DNA of 64,000 bases from Synechococcus sp. NB0720_010 (GCF_023078835.1 NZ_CP090898.1:1-64000), one strand, 5' to 3'. Shown: positions 1-8,997, numbered from the stretch's first letter. Notes: a model not told the origin generated them from the letters alone. A program made the numbers and translations.

Positions 1-1407
1 GTGACGGTGCAGCAGGGAGAAACGCTGTGGCGTCAGGTTCAAGAAGCACTCCAAGGCAATCTCTCCAAACCCACGTTTGAGACCTGGATTCGTCCGGCCA
101 CGTGTGTCGACCTGCAGGGCAACGAGCTGCAGCTGCTGGCCCCCAATACCTTTGCTTGCGGCTGGCTGCGCAAGAACTACCTGAGCACCATTGCCGCGGT
201 GGCCAGCGAGATCGCCGGTCGCCCGATCGCGGTCAGCGTCGAGGCCGGTGGTGAGTCCGCCCAGGGCATCACCCTGAACGGTCAGCCCCCCACGACCGCC
301 GGGGTCGAGGTGGCCCCAGGCTCCGCTGCCCCCCAGCAGCGCACGGCCACGGGTGAGGCCCCGCGCAAGTTGGCCCCGGGCCTGAATCCCCGCTACGTCT
401 TCAACCGCTTCGTGGTCGGGCCCAACAGTCGAATGGCCCATGCCGCGGCGTTGGCCGTCGCTGAGGCCCCCGGCCGTGAGTTCAACCCGCTGTTCATCTG
501 CGGCGGGGTGGGTCTGGGTAAAACCCACCTGATGCAGGCCATTGGCCACTACCGCCTGGAGATTGATCCGGAGGCCCGGGTCGCCTACGTCAGCACTGAG
601 ACCTTCACGAACGATCTGATCCAGGCCATCCGCAAGGACGGCATGCAGAAATTTCGGGATCGCTACCGGGCTGCCGATTTGATCCTGGTGGATGACATCC
701 AGTTCATCGAGGGCAAGGAGTACACCCAGGAGGAGTTCTTCCACACCTTCAACGCCCTGCATGAGGCCGGGCGCCAGATCGTGATTGCCAGCGATCGTCC
801 CCCAAGCCAGATTCCCCGCCTGCAGGAGCGTTTGATCTCACGCTTCTCGATGGGCCTGATCGCGGATATCCAAACGCCTGATTTGGAAACGCGGATGGCG
901 ATCCTGCAAAAGAAGGCGGAGCACGAGCGGGTCAGCCTGCCCCGGGACCTGATCCAATACCTCGCGGGTCGCTTCACCTCAAACATTCGCGAGCTCGAGG
1001 GTGCCCTGACCCGAGCCGTTGCCTTTGCTTCGATCACCGGTCTGCCGATGACTGTGGAATCGGTGGCACCGATGCTCGAACCGGCCGGTGTTGAGGTGGA
1101 GGTCACCCCGGATCAAGTCTTGAACAAGGTGGCCGAGGTCTTCGGTGTGGGCGTCGATGAGATGAAGAGCGCCAGCCGTAAGCGGGCCGTGAGCCAGGCC
1201 CGGCAGGTGGGCATGTACCTGATGCGCCAGGGCACCAATTTGTCCCTGCCCCGCATTGGCGATGCCTTTGGCGGCAAGGATCACTCCACCGTGATGTACG
1301 CCGTGGATCAAACCGAGAAGAAGCTGGCGGCTGACCCCCAGTTGGGCCGTCAGATTCAACAGGTCCGCGACCTTCTCCAGATCGACTCCCGCCGCCGGAC
1401 CCGCTAG
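1..1407 (+). CDS. dnaA: Chromosomal replication initiator protein DnaA
   Basis: This is the AAA+ ATPase that binds DnaA boxes and opens the replication origin. An N-terminal helicase-loading domain begins near residue 7 ([11 protein letters not shown]), followed by a variable linker at about residues 80-125. The AAA+ core has Walker A GLGKTH near residue 171 and Walker [10 protein letters not shown] near residue 226. The C-terminal DNA-binding domain carries the DnaA signature [12 protein letters not shown] near residue 424. Its 468 residues are normal for the family. The first base of the window is the G of a GTG start, so a start further upstream cannot be excluded. It converges on cbbX with only 3 nt between stop codons. 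I see no dnaN or DnaA-box cluster beside it. Confidence 0.97.
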   Translation: MTVQQGETLWRQVQEALQGNLSKPTFETWIRPATCVDLQGNELQLLAPNTFACGWLRKNYLSTIAAVASEIAGRPIAVSVEAGGESAQGITLNGQPPTTAGVEVAPGSAAPQQRTATGEAPRKLAPGLNPRYVFNRFVVGPNSRMAHAAALAVAEAPGREFNPLFICGGVGLGKTHLMQAIGHYRLEIDPEARVAYVSTETFTNDLIQAIRKDGMQKFRDRYRAADLILVDDIQFIEGKEYTQEEFFHTFNALHEAGRQIVIASDRPPSQIPRLQERLISRFSMGLIADIQTPDLETRMAILQKKAEHERVSLPRDLIQYLAGRFTSNIRELEGALTRAVAFASITGLPMTVESVAPMLEPAGVEVEVTPDQVLNKVAEVFGVGVDEMKSASRKRAVSQARQVGMYLMRQGTNLSLPRIGDAFGGKDHSTVMYAVDQTEKKLAADPQLGRQIQQVRDLLQIDSRRRTR

Positions 1408-1410
1408 GGA

Positions 1411-2343
1411 TTAGCCGGTGATCGGTTCACTGGGGTCAAGGCCTTCGACCTCCCCGGAGAAGACGCGGCTGGCGGTGATGTCCTCCGCTTCGATCGTCAT
1501 CAGATCCAGCTTGGTGAGCTGACTGCTGTTCATCACATTGAACAGGCGATTGGCTTGGCGCATCCGCGAGCGATCGATCGCATTGCGAATCGAGCGGGCA
1601 TTGGCAAAGAACGGCAGTTGCATGCGCCGATCGATGTAATCCTCGAAGGCCGCCAGGGCCTCCTCGCTGAAGCGGTAGTTCTCCTCCGCCAGGATCAGCC
1701 GCGCAATGGCAAGCAGTTCGCTGGCGCTGTAATCCGGGAAGTCGATGTGGTTGGCCACCCGAGAGGAGAGCCCAGGATTGCTTTGGTAAAAAACATCCAT
1801 CCGCTCCTTGTAACCGGCAAAGATCACCACCAGGTCATCGCGGTTGTTCTCCATGACCTGGAGCAGGATCTCAATCGCCTCGGCTCCGTAGTCGCGCTCA
1901 TTTTCAGGGCGATAGAGGTAGTAGGCCTCATCAATAAACAGCACCCCACCCATCGCCTTTTTGAGCATCTCCCGGGTCTTGGGAGCGGTGTGGCCGATGT
2001 ATTGCCCCACCAGATCATCCCGGGTGGCGGTGACCACATGGCCTTTGCGCACGTAGCCGAGCTTGTGCAGGATTTGGGACATCCGCTCGGCCACGGTCGT
2101 CTTTCCCGTTCCTGGCCGACCGGTGAAGGACATGTGCAGGCTGGGGGCCGTGGTGGAGAGTCCCACCTGCTTGCGGGCCCGGTCGACGACCAGTAGGGCG
2201 GCGATTTCACGGATCCGGGTCTTGACCGGCTGGAGTCCAATCAACTCTTGGTCCAGCTGATCGAGAACCTCTTGGACCTCGGCCCCCTCATAGGCGGCCT
2301 GGAGATCGACGGGCGTGTTGTCGGGCTGCTCAGACGAGGCCAT
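1411..2343 (-). CDS. cbbX: Red-type RuBisCO activase CbbX (AAA+)
   Basis: CbbX remodels inhibited form I RuBisCO by threading the large-subunit C-terminus through its hexameric pore. Walker [10 protein letters not shown] (near residue 76), Walker [13 protein letters not shown] and the pore-loop segment [11 protein letters not shown] are visible, and the 310-residue length fits the family. I chose the ATG at 2343 (MASSEQ); the reading frame opens 15 nt earlier with a TTG. The gene is last in the carboxysome/NDH-1 block, and its start overlaps the end of the acRAF gene by 14 nt, which suggests translational coupling. cbbX at the end of the alpha-carboxysome locus is typical of marine picocyanobacteria, where it replaces the CbbQ/CbbO activase of chemoautotrophs. 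Confidence 0.95.
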   Translation of the reverse strand: MASSEQPDNTPVDLQAAYEGAEVQEVLDQLDQELIGLQPVKTRIREIAALLVVDRARKQVGLSTTAPSLHMSFTGRPGTGKTTVAERMSQILHKLGYVRKGHVVTATRDDLVGQYIGHTAPKTREMLKKAMGGVLFIDEAYYLYRPENERDYGAEAIEILLQVMENNRDDLVVIFAGYKERMDVFYQSNPGLSSRVANHIDFPDYSASELLAIARLILAEENYRFSEEALAAFEDYIDRRMQLPFFANARSIRNAIDRSRMRQANRLFNVMNSSQLTKLDLMTIEAEDITASRVFSGEVEGLDPSEPITG

Positions 2344-2584
2344 CGATGGCAGCGGCAAACGCGAGGTCAGCCTCGCCGATGCTCGCCCCCTCCTCCTCGG
2401 GCCGGAGGGTGATGTTCACGTATGTACGCCCAAAACTGATGTCGGGGTAGCGCCCTTCCTGCTCGCAGAAATCGTTGAGGCGATCCAAAAACGCCCGGTT
2501 CCCGGCGTAGTCCTCGAACTCAATCCGGCGCTCCAGCCACTCAACGCGATCGGGCTTGGGCCGGGGATTCCAGAGTTGATCCAT
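2330..2584 (-). CDS. Alpha-carboxysome RuBisCO assembly factor acRAF (PCD-like fold)
   Basis: This small 84-residue protein resembles pterin-4a-carbinolamine dehydratase (PCD). The family member in alpha-carboxysome loci acts as a RuBisCO assembly chaperone. The [18 protein letters not shown] and [12 protein letters not shown] segments match the PCD-like fold. The paired catalytic histidines expected in the enzyme are not present: the equivalent segment here reads [10 protein letters not shown], which argues for the chaperone role. It lies between chpX and cbbX in one direction, 9 nt below chpX, and overlaps the cbbX start by 14 nt. The assignment rests on context, length and residue pattern. 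A true dehydratase is the alternative and is less likely. Confidence 0.88.
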   Translation of the reverse strand: MDQLWNPRPKPDRVEWLERRIEFEDYAGNRAFLDRLNDFCEQEGRYPDISFGRTYVNITLRPEEEGASIGEADLAFAAAIDGLV

Positions 2585-2593
2585 GGGTTGACC

Positions 2594-3736
2594 CTACGCC
2601 GCGAGGCAATCGGTGCGGCCAATCACCAGGCGAGCGGCCCAGGAGGCGGCATAGGCGCGATTGGCCTCCTGTTCTTCCGGGTTGGTCGTGTCCAGGGCGT
2701 GGGGCATGGTGCCGCTGATGGCGGCGTTGGTCACGCAGAACATCGACTTCTGGAAGCTGCGGCAGATCTTTTCGCGCACGTCCCCTTCTCCGCGGGTGCG
2801 CACCAGATACCACTGGTGCAATCGCTCCGGAAGATGGCGGTACATGTCCTGCATCAGCAGGCTGGGGGGCACGCCCGCACCCATCGTGGGCAGAGGGTCG
2901 GCATAGAGCGCGCCGTAGGTGAAGGTCGCCTGGTCCGGTGAGATTTGCTGGGCCTGGGCGTTGTAGCTGACGGTGCCCAAGAAGGGCATTCCCCGTAGGA
3001 AGACCGCCTCGACGTAGGGAACGGCTACATCCACCAGGAAGGTGAGCTTGGCTTCCGGCGGCAGGATCCAGAACCGTTGGCCGCCGATCATCACGCCGTA
3101 TTCGATCGGGTTGGCGGCGGCGGCCACGAGCCCCTGCTTGATGAAGTCGACCACATCCGGGATCGATCGCACAGCACCGGAGCGTTCCGCCTTGGCCAGG
3201 TCGATGAACAAATCGCTCATCACCCGCCAGAACTGCCCCAAGGCATGGGTGGTGGCGGCGTTGCGAATCAGTTCGCTAAGGAAGTCGGGGAACAGGGGAT
3301 GCAGGATCGCCAGCAGCGGATCACGTCGGCGCTTGGCGGCAATGATCGCCTTGCAGTTCTCGCTAAAGGCCTCACTGTCGAAGTAGGCATCCATCCCGCC
3401 GGTGGCATGCCAGAGCATGCCCTTCATGCAGTACTCGGCGTACTCGAAGTTGATGCGGTCGTGGTTGAGATGGCGCCAGATCTTGGCGGGGCTGAGGTCC
3501 CCGTCGAGGTACTTAAAGATCGGGAATGGGTTGAGGAACTGATGTTCCCCTTGGTAGATCAGGTTTTTGCTGTAGGCATCGAGCACCTCGCCATAGCTCT
3601 CGAGCACATCGACCACCTCAATGAGGTGATCGGCGGTGTCGCTCAGCAGGGTCTCACCTCCGAGGAGTTTGGCGATGATCTGCTCGGCGTCGAGGCCGGG
3701 GGTGCTGTGAACCAGCTCAGCAGGAATGACAGGCAT
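2594..3736 (-). CDS. chpX: CO2 hydration protein ChpX/CupB type (NDH-1 CO2 uptake)
   Basis: This is the carbonic-anhydrase-like subunit of the specialised NDH-1 complex that hydrates CO2 to bicarbonate on the cytoplasmic face of the thylakoid membrane. The 380-residue soluble protein carries segments typical of the ChpX/ChpY family, such as FLNPFPIFKYLDGDLS, HLNHDRINFEYAEYCMKG and WHATGGMDAYFDSEAF, which include conserved His and Cys residues. The gene follows ndhF and ndhD in the same direction, with 1 nt between the ndhD stop and the chpX start. A partner pair of this kind defines the constitutive NDH-1(4)-type module, hence ChpX/CupB. A CupA assignment cannot be excluded from the protein alone. 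Confidence 0.93.
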   Translation of the reverse strand: MPVIPAELVHSTPGLDAEQIIAKLLGGETLLSDTADHLIEVVDVLESYGEVLDAYSKNLIYQGEHQFLNPFPIFKYLDGDLSPAKIWRHLNHDRINFEYAEYCMKGMLWHATGGMDAYFDSEAFSENCKAIIAAKRRRDPLLAILHPLFPDFLSELIRNAATTHALGQFWRVMSDLFIDLAKAERSGAVRSIPDVVDFIKQGLVAAAANPIEYGVMIGGQRFWILPPEAKLTFLVDVAVPYVEAVFLRGMPFLGTVSYNAQAQQISPDQATFTYGALYADPLPTMGAGVPPSLLMQDMYRHLPERLHQWYLVRTRGEGDVREKICRSFQKSMFCVTNAAISGTMPHALDTTNPEEQEANRAYAASWAARLVIGRTDCLAA

Positions 3737-3737
3737 C

Positions 3738-5246
3738 TCAGCTCACTCCCATCGATTGCAGGGCCAAGGCTGTGAGCGAGGTTTCGCTCAGATAGCTGAG
3801 GCCAAACGGTAAGAGGCCCAGGCCAATGATCGCTGCGGCCAGGGCAAGGGCGGGATAGGTCTCCCGGGGAGCTACCGGCGCGAGTTGGACATCCAAGCGT
3901 GCATCCCGAATGGGATCGTCGCTGTCGGGGGTAATGGAGAGGCGGCCAAAGAAGGCGCGGTTCACCAGCAGCAGGAAGTACACGGCCGTCAGTCCCGAGC
4001 CCACCATCGAAAGCAGGGTGGCGACCGGGAAGGCGCTGATGCTGCCGCGGAAGACCAGGAATTCCGAGATGAATCCGGCCATGCCCGGCAGGCCGGCGCT
4101 GGCCATCACCGCCAGGATCATCAACGTCCCCGTCAGGGGGAGACCCTTTTCAGGGCTCAACAAACCATGGAGCACCTTGAGGTCGCGGGTGCCGGTCTTG
4201 CGGTAGACGATGCCCACCAGCAGGAAGAGCAGGGCCGAGATCAGACCGTGGGCCACCATCTGGAACACCGCCCCCAGCAGGCTGATGGGGGTGTTGGCCG
4301 CGGCAGCCAGGAGCACGTAGCCCATGTGGCCGACGGAGCTGAAGGCGACCATCCGCTTCATGTCGGTCTGGGCAATGGCCGCCAGGGAGCCGTAGAGCAC
4401 GGAGATGGCCGCCCAGATCGCGAGGCCAGGGGCCAGCTCAGCCCAGGCCTCTGGGAAGAGCTGCAGGCCAAAACGCAGCAGCCCATAGGTGCCGAGCTTC
4501 AGCAGCACACCAGCCAGGAGAACCGACACCGGAGTAGCGGCCTGGGTGTGGGCATCGGGCAGCCAGTTGTGCAGCGGCACCAGCGGGATCTTGATCCCAA
4601 AGCCCAGCAAGATCGCAACCAGGAGCACGATCTGACCGCCCATGGCCAGACGATCGGAGAGGACCGGGGTGATGCTGAAATCCACGGTTCCAGTCAGCAG
4701 CGCCAAGCCGAGGAAGGCGCCCAGGATCAGCATTCCTGAGATCGCTGTGAAGATCAGGAATTTCGTGGCGGCATAGGCCTTGTTCGCTCCGCCCCAGACG
4801 GAGATCAAGAGCCAGAGCGGAATCAGTTCCAGCTCATAGAAGAGGAAGAACAGCAGCAGGTTGTCGGCGATGAAGGCCCCGTTCACCGCACCGCTGATCA
4901 ACAGCAGCATGGCGAAGTAGATCCGCGGTCTTCGGTCGATGTCGCGGGTGATGATCGCCGAGACCAAGGTCAGGGCGGCATTGATCAGCACCAGGGGCAA
5001 GGACAGGCCATCGATCCCGAGGGCGTAATCCAGACCAATGCCAGGGACCCAGCGGTGGAACTCCTGGAGCTGCATCCCAGCCACGCTGGGATCGAACTGG
5101 ACGGTGATCACCAGGCTGGCGATCAGCTGGATCACCAGGATTCCAATCGTGATCAGCCGCAGGCGCCCCAGGGGTTGCTCCCCAGGCCAAAGCAGCAGCG
5201 CGGCGGTCCCCAGGAAGGGGATCAACAGCAGAGAACTCAGCAACAT
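3738..5246 (-). CDS. ndhD: NADH dehydrogenase subunit NdhD4 (CO2-uptake type)
   Basis: This is an antiporter-like membrane subunit of NDH-1, here the paralogue that pairs with ChpX. It has 502 residues and about 13-14 hydrophobic segments. Family landmarks include LFFLFYELELIPLWLLI (residues about 130-146, with the conserved Glu), the LHNWLPDAHTQAATPVSVLL motif with its conserved His and Asp, and KRMVAFSSVGHMGYVL with the conserved Lys. It lies 3 nt downstream of ndhF and 1 nt upstream of chpX in one transcription direction. The neighbours indicate the CO2-uptake complex rather than respiratory NdhD1. Confidence 0.95.
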   Translation of the reverse strand: MLLSSLLLIPFLGTAALLLWPGEQPLGRLRLITIGILVIQLIASLVITVQFDPSVAGMQLQEFHRWVPGIGLDYALGIDGLSLPLVLINAALTLVSAIITRDIDRRPRIYFAMLLLISGAVNGAFIADNLLLFFLFYELELIPLWLLISVWGGANKAYAATKFLIFTAISGMLILGAFLGLALLTGTVDFSITPVLSDRLAMGGQIVLLVAILLGFGIKIPLVPLHNWLPDAHTQAATPVSVLLAGVLLKLGTYGLLRFGLQLFPEAWAELAPGLAIWAAISVLYGSLAAIAQTDMKRMVAFSSVGHMGYVLLAAAANTPISLLGAVFQMVAHGLISALLFLLVGIVYRKTGTRDLKVLHGLLSPEKGLPLTGTLMILAVMASAGLPGMAGFISEFLVFRGSISAFPVATLLSMVGSGLTAVYFLLLVNRAFFGRLSITPDSDDPIRDARLDVQLAPVAPRETYPALALAAAIIGLGLLPFGLSYLSETSLTALALQSMGVS

Positions 5247-5249
5247 CGA

Positions 5250-7109
5250 TTAACCCCCACGCCCCAGCTGCAGCACACCAAGCAGCAAGACAATCGCGAG
5301 GAGCACCGTGAGCACATAGCTCTGGGTCTTGCCGCTGACGCTGAGCTTCAGGCCGTTGGCTGTGGCCATCGAGAGATTGCCGACACCATCAGCCATGGCC
5401 TTGATCACGTTGAGATCGAACCAGCGGGTGAATTGGGCCAAGTTGGCCACCAGGCTCACCACCGTGCGCTTGTAGATCTCTGGTGTGTAGAAGTCGTAGG
5501 CCAGAAGGTCCTGCAGGGTTCGAACCCAAGGGGTGGTCGAGCGCGACCAGAACTGATCCAGGGGAATCACAGCCCCAATGACGACACCAATCAGACCGGA
5601 GGCCGCGACCGCAAGCCCGATGCTGAGGCTGAAGGATGCGATCCCCGGAACCGGATCAATGCGCTGCATCATCGCGGGCAGCAGCATCACGATCACGCTC
5701 AGGCTGACGATGGGCAGGGCCATCAACCAATTGACCTCTGGGGTGCGCTTGGTTTTGGGCAGTGGTTTGCCAAGGAAGACGGATCGGTAGACCCGGGTGG
5801 CGTTGGTGGCCGTCAACAGGTTGGTGATCAAGAAGACCACCGCAAAGCCCGGGTCGCTCTCCTTGAGGCTGTTGATCATCAGGCCGTAGCACCAGAAGGA
5901 GCCCAAGGGCAGCAGGCCCACAACACCGGCGCTGCCGATGATGAAGGCCAGAGAGGTCGCGGGCATGCGGGTACCAATGCCGCCCAGTTCAGTCAGGTCC
6001 TGGCAGTTGGTGGTGGCGATGATGCTGCCCACCCCCATGAACTGCAGGGCCCTTGCCAGACCGTGGGCAAAGAGCAACAGCAGTGCGATGCCAGGGCGCT
6101 GCAGCGCAATGGCGATGAAGACCAGCCCCAAATAGGAGGTGGTCGAGTAGCTGAAGGCGCGCTTGAGGTCCACCTGGGCCAACGACACCAGGGCTCCGCC
6201 GATAGCGCTGATGGCCCCCACCGCCAGCAAGACGTCTGTCGCGAGTGGTGAGAGCTGGACGATCGGCATCAGCTTCATCAGGACGATCGCGCCGCAGGTC
6301 ACCACGACGGAGTTCCTGAGGATCGAGGCCGGGTTCGGGCCCTCCATGGCTTCATCCAGCCAGAGGTGCATTGGGAACTGGGCGCACTTGCCCATCGGAC
6401 CGGCGATCAACCCCAGGCCAAGCAGGGTGATGCCCAGGGGGCCGAGGGCGCCACTGTCTTTCAAGCCGCCGGCCCAGTCGTAGAGGTCGGTGAACTCCAT
6501 TGAGCCGGCAAAGGCCGAGAGCGCCACAACCCCCATCAACAGCAGGACATCACCGACGCGCTTGGTGAGGAAGGCGTCCCGAGCGGCCGTGACCACCAGC
6601 GGTTGGGCATACCAAAAGCCCACCAGCAGATAGGTGGAGAGGGTGAGCATCTCCAGCAGGAAATAGCTCATGAACAGGTTGCTGCTGAGCACCACCCCAC
6701 TCATGGCCCCTTCAAAGAAGCCCACCAGGGCGTAGAAGCGGGCCAGCGACCATTCCTTATCCAGGTAGCCCAGGGCATAGACCTGGCAGATCAGGCTCAT
6801 CGTCGTGACGAGCTCCAGGGCCGCCAGGTTCGTCAGCGAGAGATCGAAGCCGATGCGCAGGTCGAGGTCAGCGGCTTGGAACCAGGCCAGATCGAGGTGC
6901 TGGGGGCCGATCTCGTAGACCGATCGGAGCACCAGGCTGCCGTGGATCACGGCCAGCAGGGTGACAAGAAGGTTGAGGTAGGCCGCCGGGCGCGGGCCAT
7001 TGCGTTTGATCCACCCCGTGGCCCAGGGCAACGACAGGAGCATCCCGCTGAACCCGTACACCGGGATCAGCCAGATCAGTTGCAGGGGAAGGGGGAGAGC
7101 AGCGCTCAA
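5250..7109 (-). CDS. ndhF: NADH dehydrogenase subunit NdhF4 (CO2-uptake type)
   Basis: This is the distal antiporter-like subunit of the CO2-uptake NDH-1 complex. It has 619 residues and at least 15 hydrophobic segments. Landmarks include KRVGDVLLLMGVVALSAF, PMHLWLDEAMEGPNPASIL (in place of the usual WLPDAMEGPTPVS) and LKRAFSYSTTSYLGLV with the conserved Lys. An amphipathic region leads to a final C-terminal membrane helix (YVLTVLLAIVLLLGVLQLG), as in NdhF proteins. The start is a TTG at 7109, the only initiator near the expected N-terminus; no clear ribosome site was seen. An intergenic hairpin at 7126-7149 precedes it, so this may be the first gene of a separate sub-transcript running through ndhD, chpX, acRAF and cbbX. 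Confidence 0.93.
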   Translation of the reverse strand: MSAALPLPLQLIWLIPVYGFSGMLLSLPWATGWIKRNGPRPAAYLNLLVTLLAVIHGSLVLRSVYEIGPQHLDLAWFQAADLDLRIGFDLSLTNLAALELVTTMSLICQVYALGYLDKEWSLARFYALVGFFEGAMSGVVLSSNLFMSYFLLEMLTLSTYLLVGFWYAQPLVVTAARDAFLTKRVGDVLLLMGVVALSAFAGSMEFTDLYDWAGGLKDSGALGPLGITLLGLGLIAGPMGKCAQFPMHLWLDEAMEGPNPASILRNSVVVTCGAIVLMKLMPIVQLSPLATDVLLAVGAISAIGGALVSLAQVDLKRAFSYSTTSYLGLVFIAIALQRPGIALLLLFAHGLARALQFMGVGSIIATTNCQDLTELGGIGTRMPATSLAFIIGSAGVVGLLPLGSFWCYGLMINSLKESDPGFAVVFLITNLLTATNATRVYRSVFLGKPLPKTKRTPEVNWLMALPIVSLSVIVMLLPAMMQRIDPVPGIASFSLSIGLAVAASGLIGVVIGAVIPLDQFWSRSTTPWVRTLQDLLAYDFYTPEIYKRTVVSLVANLAQFTRWFDLNVIKAMADGVGNLSMATANGLKLSVSGKTQSYVLTVLLAIVLLLGVLQLGRGG

Positions 7110-7125
7110 ACGGTTAAAGAATTGG

Positions 7126-7149
7126 GCCGCCGAAAGCAGCTTCGGCGGC
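7126..7149 (-). terminator. Inverted repeat between ferritin-like gene and ndhF; possible weak terminator
   Basis: A perfect 9-bp stem, GCCGCCGAA paired with TTCGGCGGC, has a 6-nt loop. On the minus strand it lies after the ferritin-like gene and is followed by CCCAATTCTTT, which is only partly U-rich. It may attenuate read-through from the carboxysome operon into ndhF, or act as an RNA-processing site. Confidence 0.45.
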
Positions 7150-7203
7150 GGAATCTAGGCGCTTCTGATCCCGGTTGGGCAGATCCTCCAGCGCCGAATG
7201 GAC

Positions 7204-7713
7204 TCAGAACGTGGCGCGGTCTTGCAGTGCCCCGCGGCGGCGGGAGCCATAGCGCCCGTAGCCGCGGGGACGACGCCCACCGAGCTCGTTGAGCCAGGTC
7301 TCGAGCTCCTGCATGTGGTGCTGCTCGTCCTCCAACAGGGATTGGAAGAAGGCCGCGTTGTTTTGGTCGTTGACCAAGCGACAGAAGCGGACCGCCTCGT
7401 CGTAATGGTTGACGAGCTGCTGCTCGAGATCGGCGTTCTGCTCAAGCAGACCCACTAGATCGGCGGCATGGGTCACCGGCTGCAGTTGGGAAGCAGCCGG
7501 TGCCGCGCCAAGCGACAGCATCTGTTGGACGATCCGTTCAGCGTGCTGCATCTCTTCGACGGTTTCCTCACGGAACCGATCGGCCGATGCCGCATCACCC
7601 CAGAGCCCCACGAGGGAGGCCTGGGTCATGTACTGCTGAACAGCGGTCAGCTCAAGGCTGAGGGCACGCCCAAGAAAACCCAGGACGCGCGGATGGACGG
7701 CGTCCATGGTCAT
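7204..7713 (-). CDS. Bacterioferritin-like diiron protein of the carboxysome locus
   Basis: A 169-residue helical protein of the ferritin-like superfamily. Paired helices carry possible metal ligands: LSLELTAVQQY (Glu near 21), EEMQHAERI, LEQQLVNHYDEA and LLEDEQHHMQELETWL. This is the ExxH-like pattern of a four-helix diiron bundle. The C-terminus after residue 143 is a basic, Arg/Gly-rich tail (RRPRGYGRYGSRRRG) that is not part of the ferritin fold and could bind nucleic acid or an acidic surface. Its ATG overlaps the csoS1E stop by one base (TGATG), indicating coupled translation. A gene of this type is known at alpha-carboxysome loci of picocyanobacteria, but its role is not established. 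Confidence 0.8.
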   Translation of the reverse strand: MTMDAVHPRVLGFLGRALSLELTAVQQYMTQASLVGLWGDAASADRFREETVEEMQHAERIVQQMLSLGAAPAASQLQPVTHAADLVGLLEQNADLEQQLVNHYDEAVRFCRLVNDQNNAAFFQSLLEDEQHHMQELETWLNELGGRRPRGYGRYGSRRRGALQDRATF

Positions 7714-8372
7714 CAGGCCCGGCGGTTGTTGCTGCTCACCAAAGCAGGCTCGACCTCGGAGTGGGGGCGGGCAATGATGTGGGCGGCCACGAGGCCATCA
7801 CCCACGCGCTCGCAGGCATCGGCGCCGGCGCGAACGGCGGCGTTCACAGCACCGGTTTCGCCGCGGACCAGAACGGTGACGTAACCACCACCGACAAACT
7901 CGCGACCGATCAGGGTCACTTCGGCTGCCTTGGTCATGGCATCAGCAGCCTCGATGGCGGGCACCAGACCGCGGGTCTCGATCATGCCGAGAGCGATGCC
8001 TTGAACGGAAGAAGCCATGGGGGAGGTGCGAGTGGAGGGGGTGGAGCGGTTGCCGCCGGAGCCCGAGCCGGAGGCAGAGGAGCGAGAGGCGGCAGCACGG
8101 GTGCTGCTGCGACGGGCAGCGGGAGCAGCTTTCGCTGCTGTGCTGGCCGCACTCTTCGCAGGGGTCGAGGCGACCGTCTTGGCGGTCACCGTCACGGGAG
8201 CGGAGGCTGCCGCCGCTGCCGCCGGTGCGGCGGTGGTGGCCTTGGCAGCCGCCGCGGGGATTGCGGTCACCGGAGTGGTCCCGGCGGCCGGCTTGGCGGC
8301 AGCGGGCTTCGCGGCTGCGCTGGATTTAGCGCTGGCTGAAGTGCTGGTAGCTCGGGAACGTGGTGTGGCCAT
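7713..8372 (-). CDS. csoS1E: Carboxysome shell protein CsoS1E (BMC-H with long N-terminal extension)
   Basis: A 219-residue shell protein. Residues about 1-118 form a low-complexity Ala/Ser/Thr/Pro/Lys extension, strongly basic and without predicted fold. Residues 119-219 are a single BMC hexamer domain ([17 protein letters not shown], then [15 protein letters not shown]). The BMC part differs from CsoS1A of this window at only a few core residues, and the DNA is about 90% identical by eye. An internal ATG at 8018 could encode a bare BMC protein but has no Shine-Dalgarno sequence upstream. The gene lies between csoS4B and the ferritin-like gene. CsoS1E with an N-terminal extension is a known picocyanobacterial variant; the function of the extension is not known. 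Confidence 0.9.
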   Translation of the reverse strand: MATPRSRATSTSASAKSSAAAKPAAAKPAAGTTPVTAIPAAAAKATTAAPAAAAAASAPVTVTAKTVASTPAKSAASTAAKAAPAARRSSTRAAASRSSASGSGSGGNRSTPSTRTSPMASSVQGIALGMIETRGLVPAIEAADAMTKAAEVTLIGREFVGGGYVTVLVRGETGAVNAAVRAGADACERVGDGLVAAHIIARPHSEVEPALVSSNNRRA

Positions 8373-8454
8373 GACGGTGATGGGCTAAGCCCGGTGGATG
8401 GTCGCTGGAGATAACGGAGTGGACCCAGGCTGGCTGGGAGGAACCAGGGGCTCC

Positions 8455-8706
8455 TTAGCCGTCGGGCGACCAGTGGTCGATGATTCCGCCGATCGTGAGA
8501 TCGGTGAAGAGGTTGGCGTTGCCGGTGGCATGGCGAGCGGCGGAGCCACTGGCGGTGAACACCCAGTTGCCGGGGGAGGCGCCCACCGGATCGGTGGCCA
8601 CGCTCAACTTGCCTTTGTTATTGCGCAGGATTCGCAGGGTTTGGTGCGCGAAACCCTCCACCCGTTGGGTGCAGACCATCGATCCCATCACCTGCATGAT
8701 TTCCAT
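8455..8706 (-). CDS. csoS4B: Carboxysome vertex protein CsoS4B (BMC-P pentamer)
   Basis: An 83-residue bacterial microcompartment vertex protein that forms pentamers capping the shell corners. Landmarks are MEIMQVMGSMVCTQRVEG, the SPGNWVFTASGSAARHATGN loop that lines the pentamer, and the C-terminal LTIGGIIDHW. I start it at the ATG at 8706, which overlaps the csoS4A stop (TAATG). The frame stays open further upstream, but those codons lie inside csoS4A. It is a paralogue of CsoS4A, and the two usually occur together in this order. Confidence 0.95.
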   Translation of the reverse strand: MEIMQVMGSMVCTQRVEGFAHQTLRILRNNKGKLSVATDPVGASPGNWVFTASGSAARHATGNANLFTDLTIGGIIDHWSPDG

Positions 8707-8996
8707 TACTTGGCGCCCCCTTGGGGTTTGCCCGCGGCCATTTCTTTGCCGGCCTCGGGATCCCAATGGTCAATGATCCCGACGATCGTCAGATCGCTGG
8801 GGTACGACTTGCTGCCGGCGGCTTCGCGGGCGGCGGAGCTACCGACGCAGATCACCCAATCCCCGGGGATGGCACCGACTGCATCGACGGCCACCTTCTG
8901 AGTGCTGCCATCGAGCACCACCTGAAGATGCTTGTGCTGAAAATCAGCGATGCGGTTGGTGGAAACCAGTGGCTTCACCACTTTGCAGATCAACAT
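8706..8996 (-). CDS. csoS4A: Carboxysome vertex protein CsoS4A (BMC-P pentamer)
   Basis: A 96-residue pentameric vertex protein of the alpha-carboxysome. The N-terminal strand MLICKVVKPLVSTNRI, the pentamer loop GDWVICVGSSAAREAAG and the C-terminal LTIVGIIDHWD identify the family. The C-terminus continues with a short Lys/Gly tail (KEMAAGKPQGGAK) not shared with CsoS4B. The start ATG follows the csoSCA stop by a single base, and the stop overlaps the csoS4B ATG by one base. csoSCA-csoS4A-csoS4B is therefore a tightly coupled trio. Confidence 0.95.
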   Translation of the reverse strand: MLICKVVKPLVSTNRIADFQHKHLQVVLDGSTQKVAVDAVGAIPGDWVICVGSSAAREAAGSKSYPSDLTIVGIIDHWDPEAGKEMAAGKPQGGAK

Positions 8997-8997
8997 G

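Noticed and set aside
1..1407. Replication origin next to dnaA
   Set aside because: No cluster of DnaA boxes or AT-rich unwinding region is visible, the upstream side lies outside the window, and in cyanobacteria dnaA is often not at the origin.
8713..8766. Longer CsoS4B starting inside csoS4A
   Set aside because: The upstream codons give a basic stretch without vertex-protein similarity; the ATG at 8706 forms the usual overlap with the csoS4A stop.
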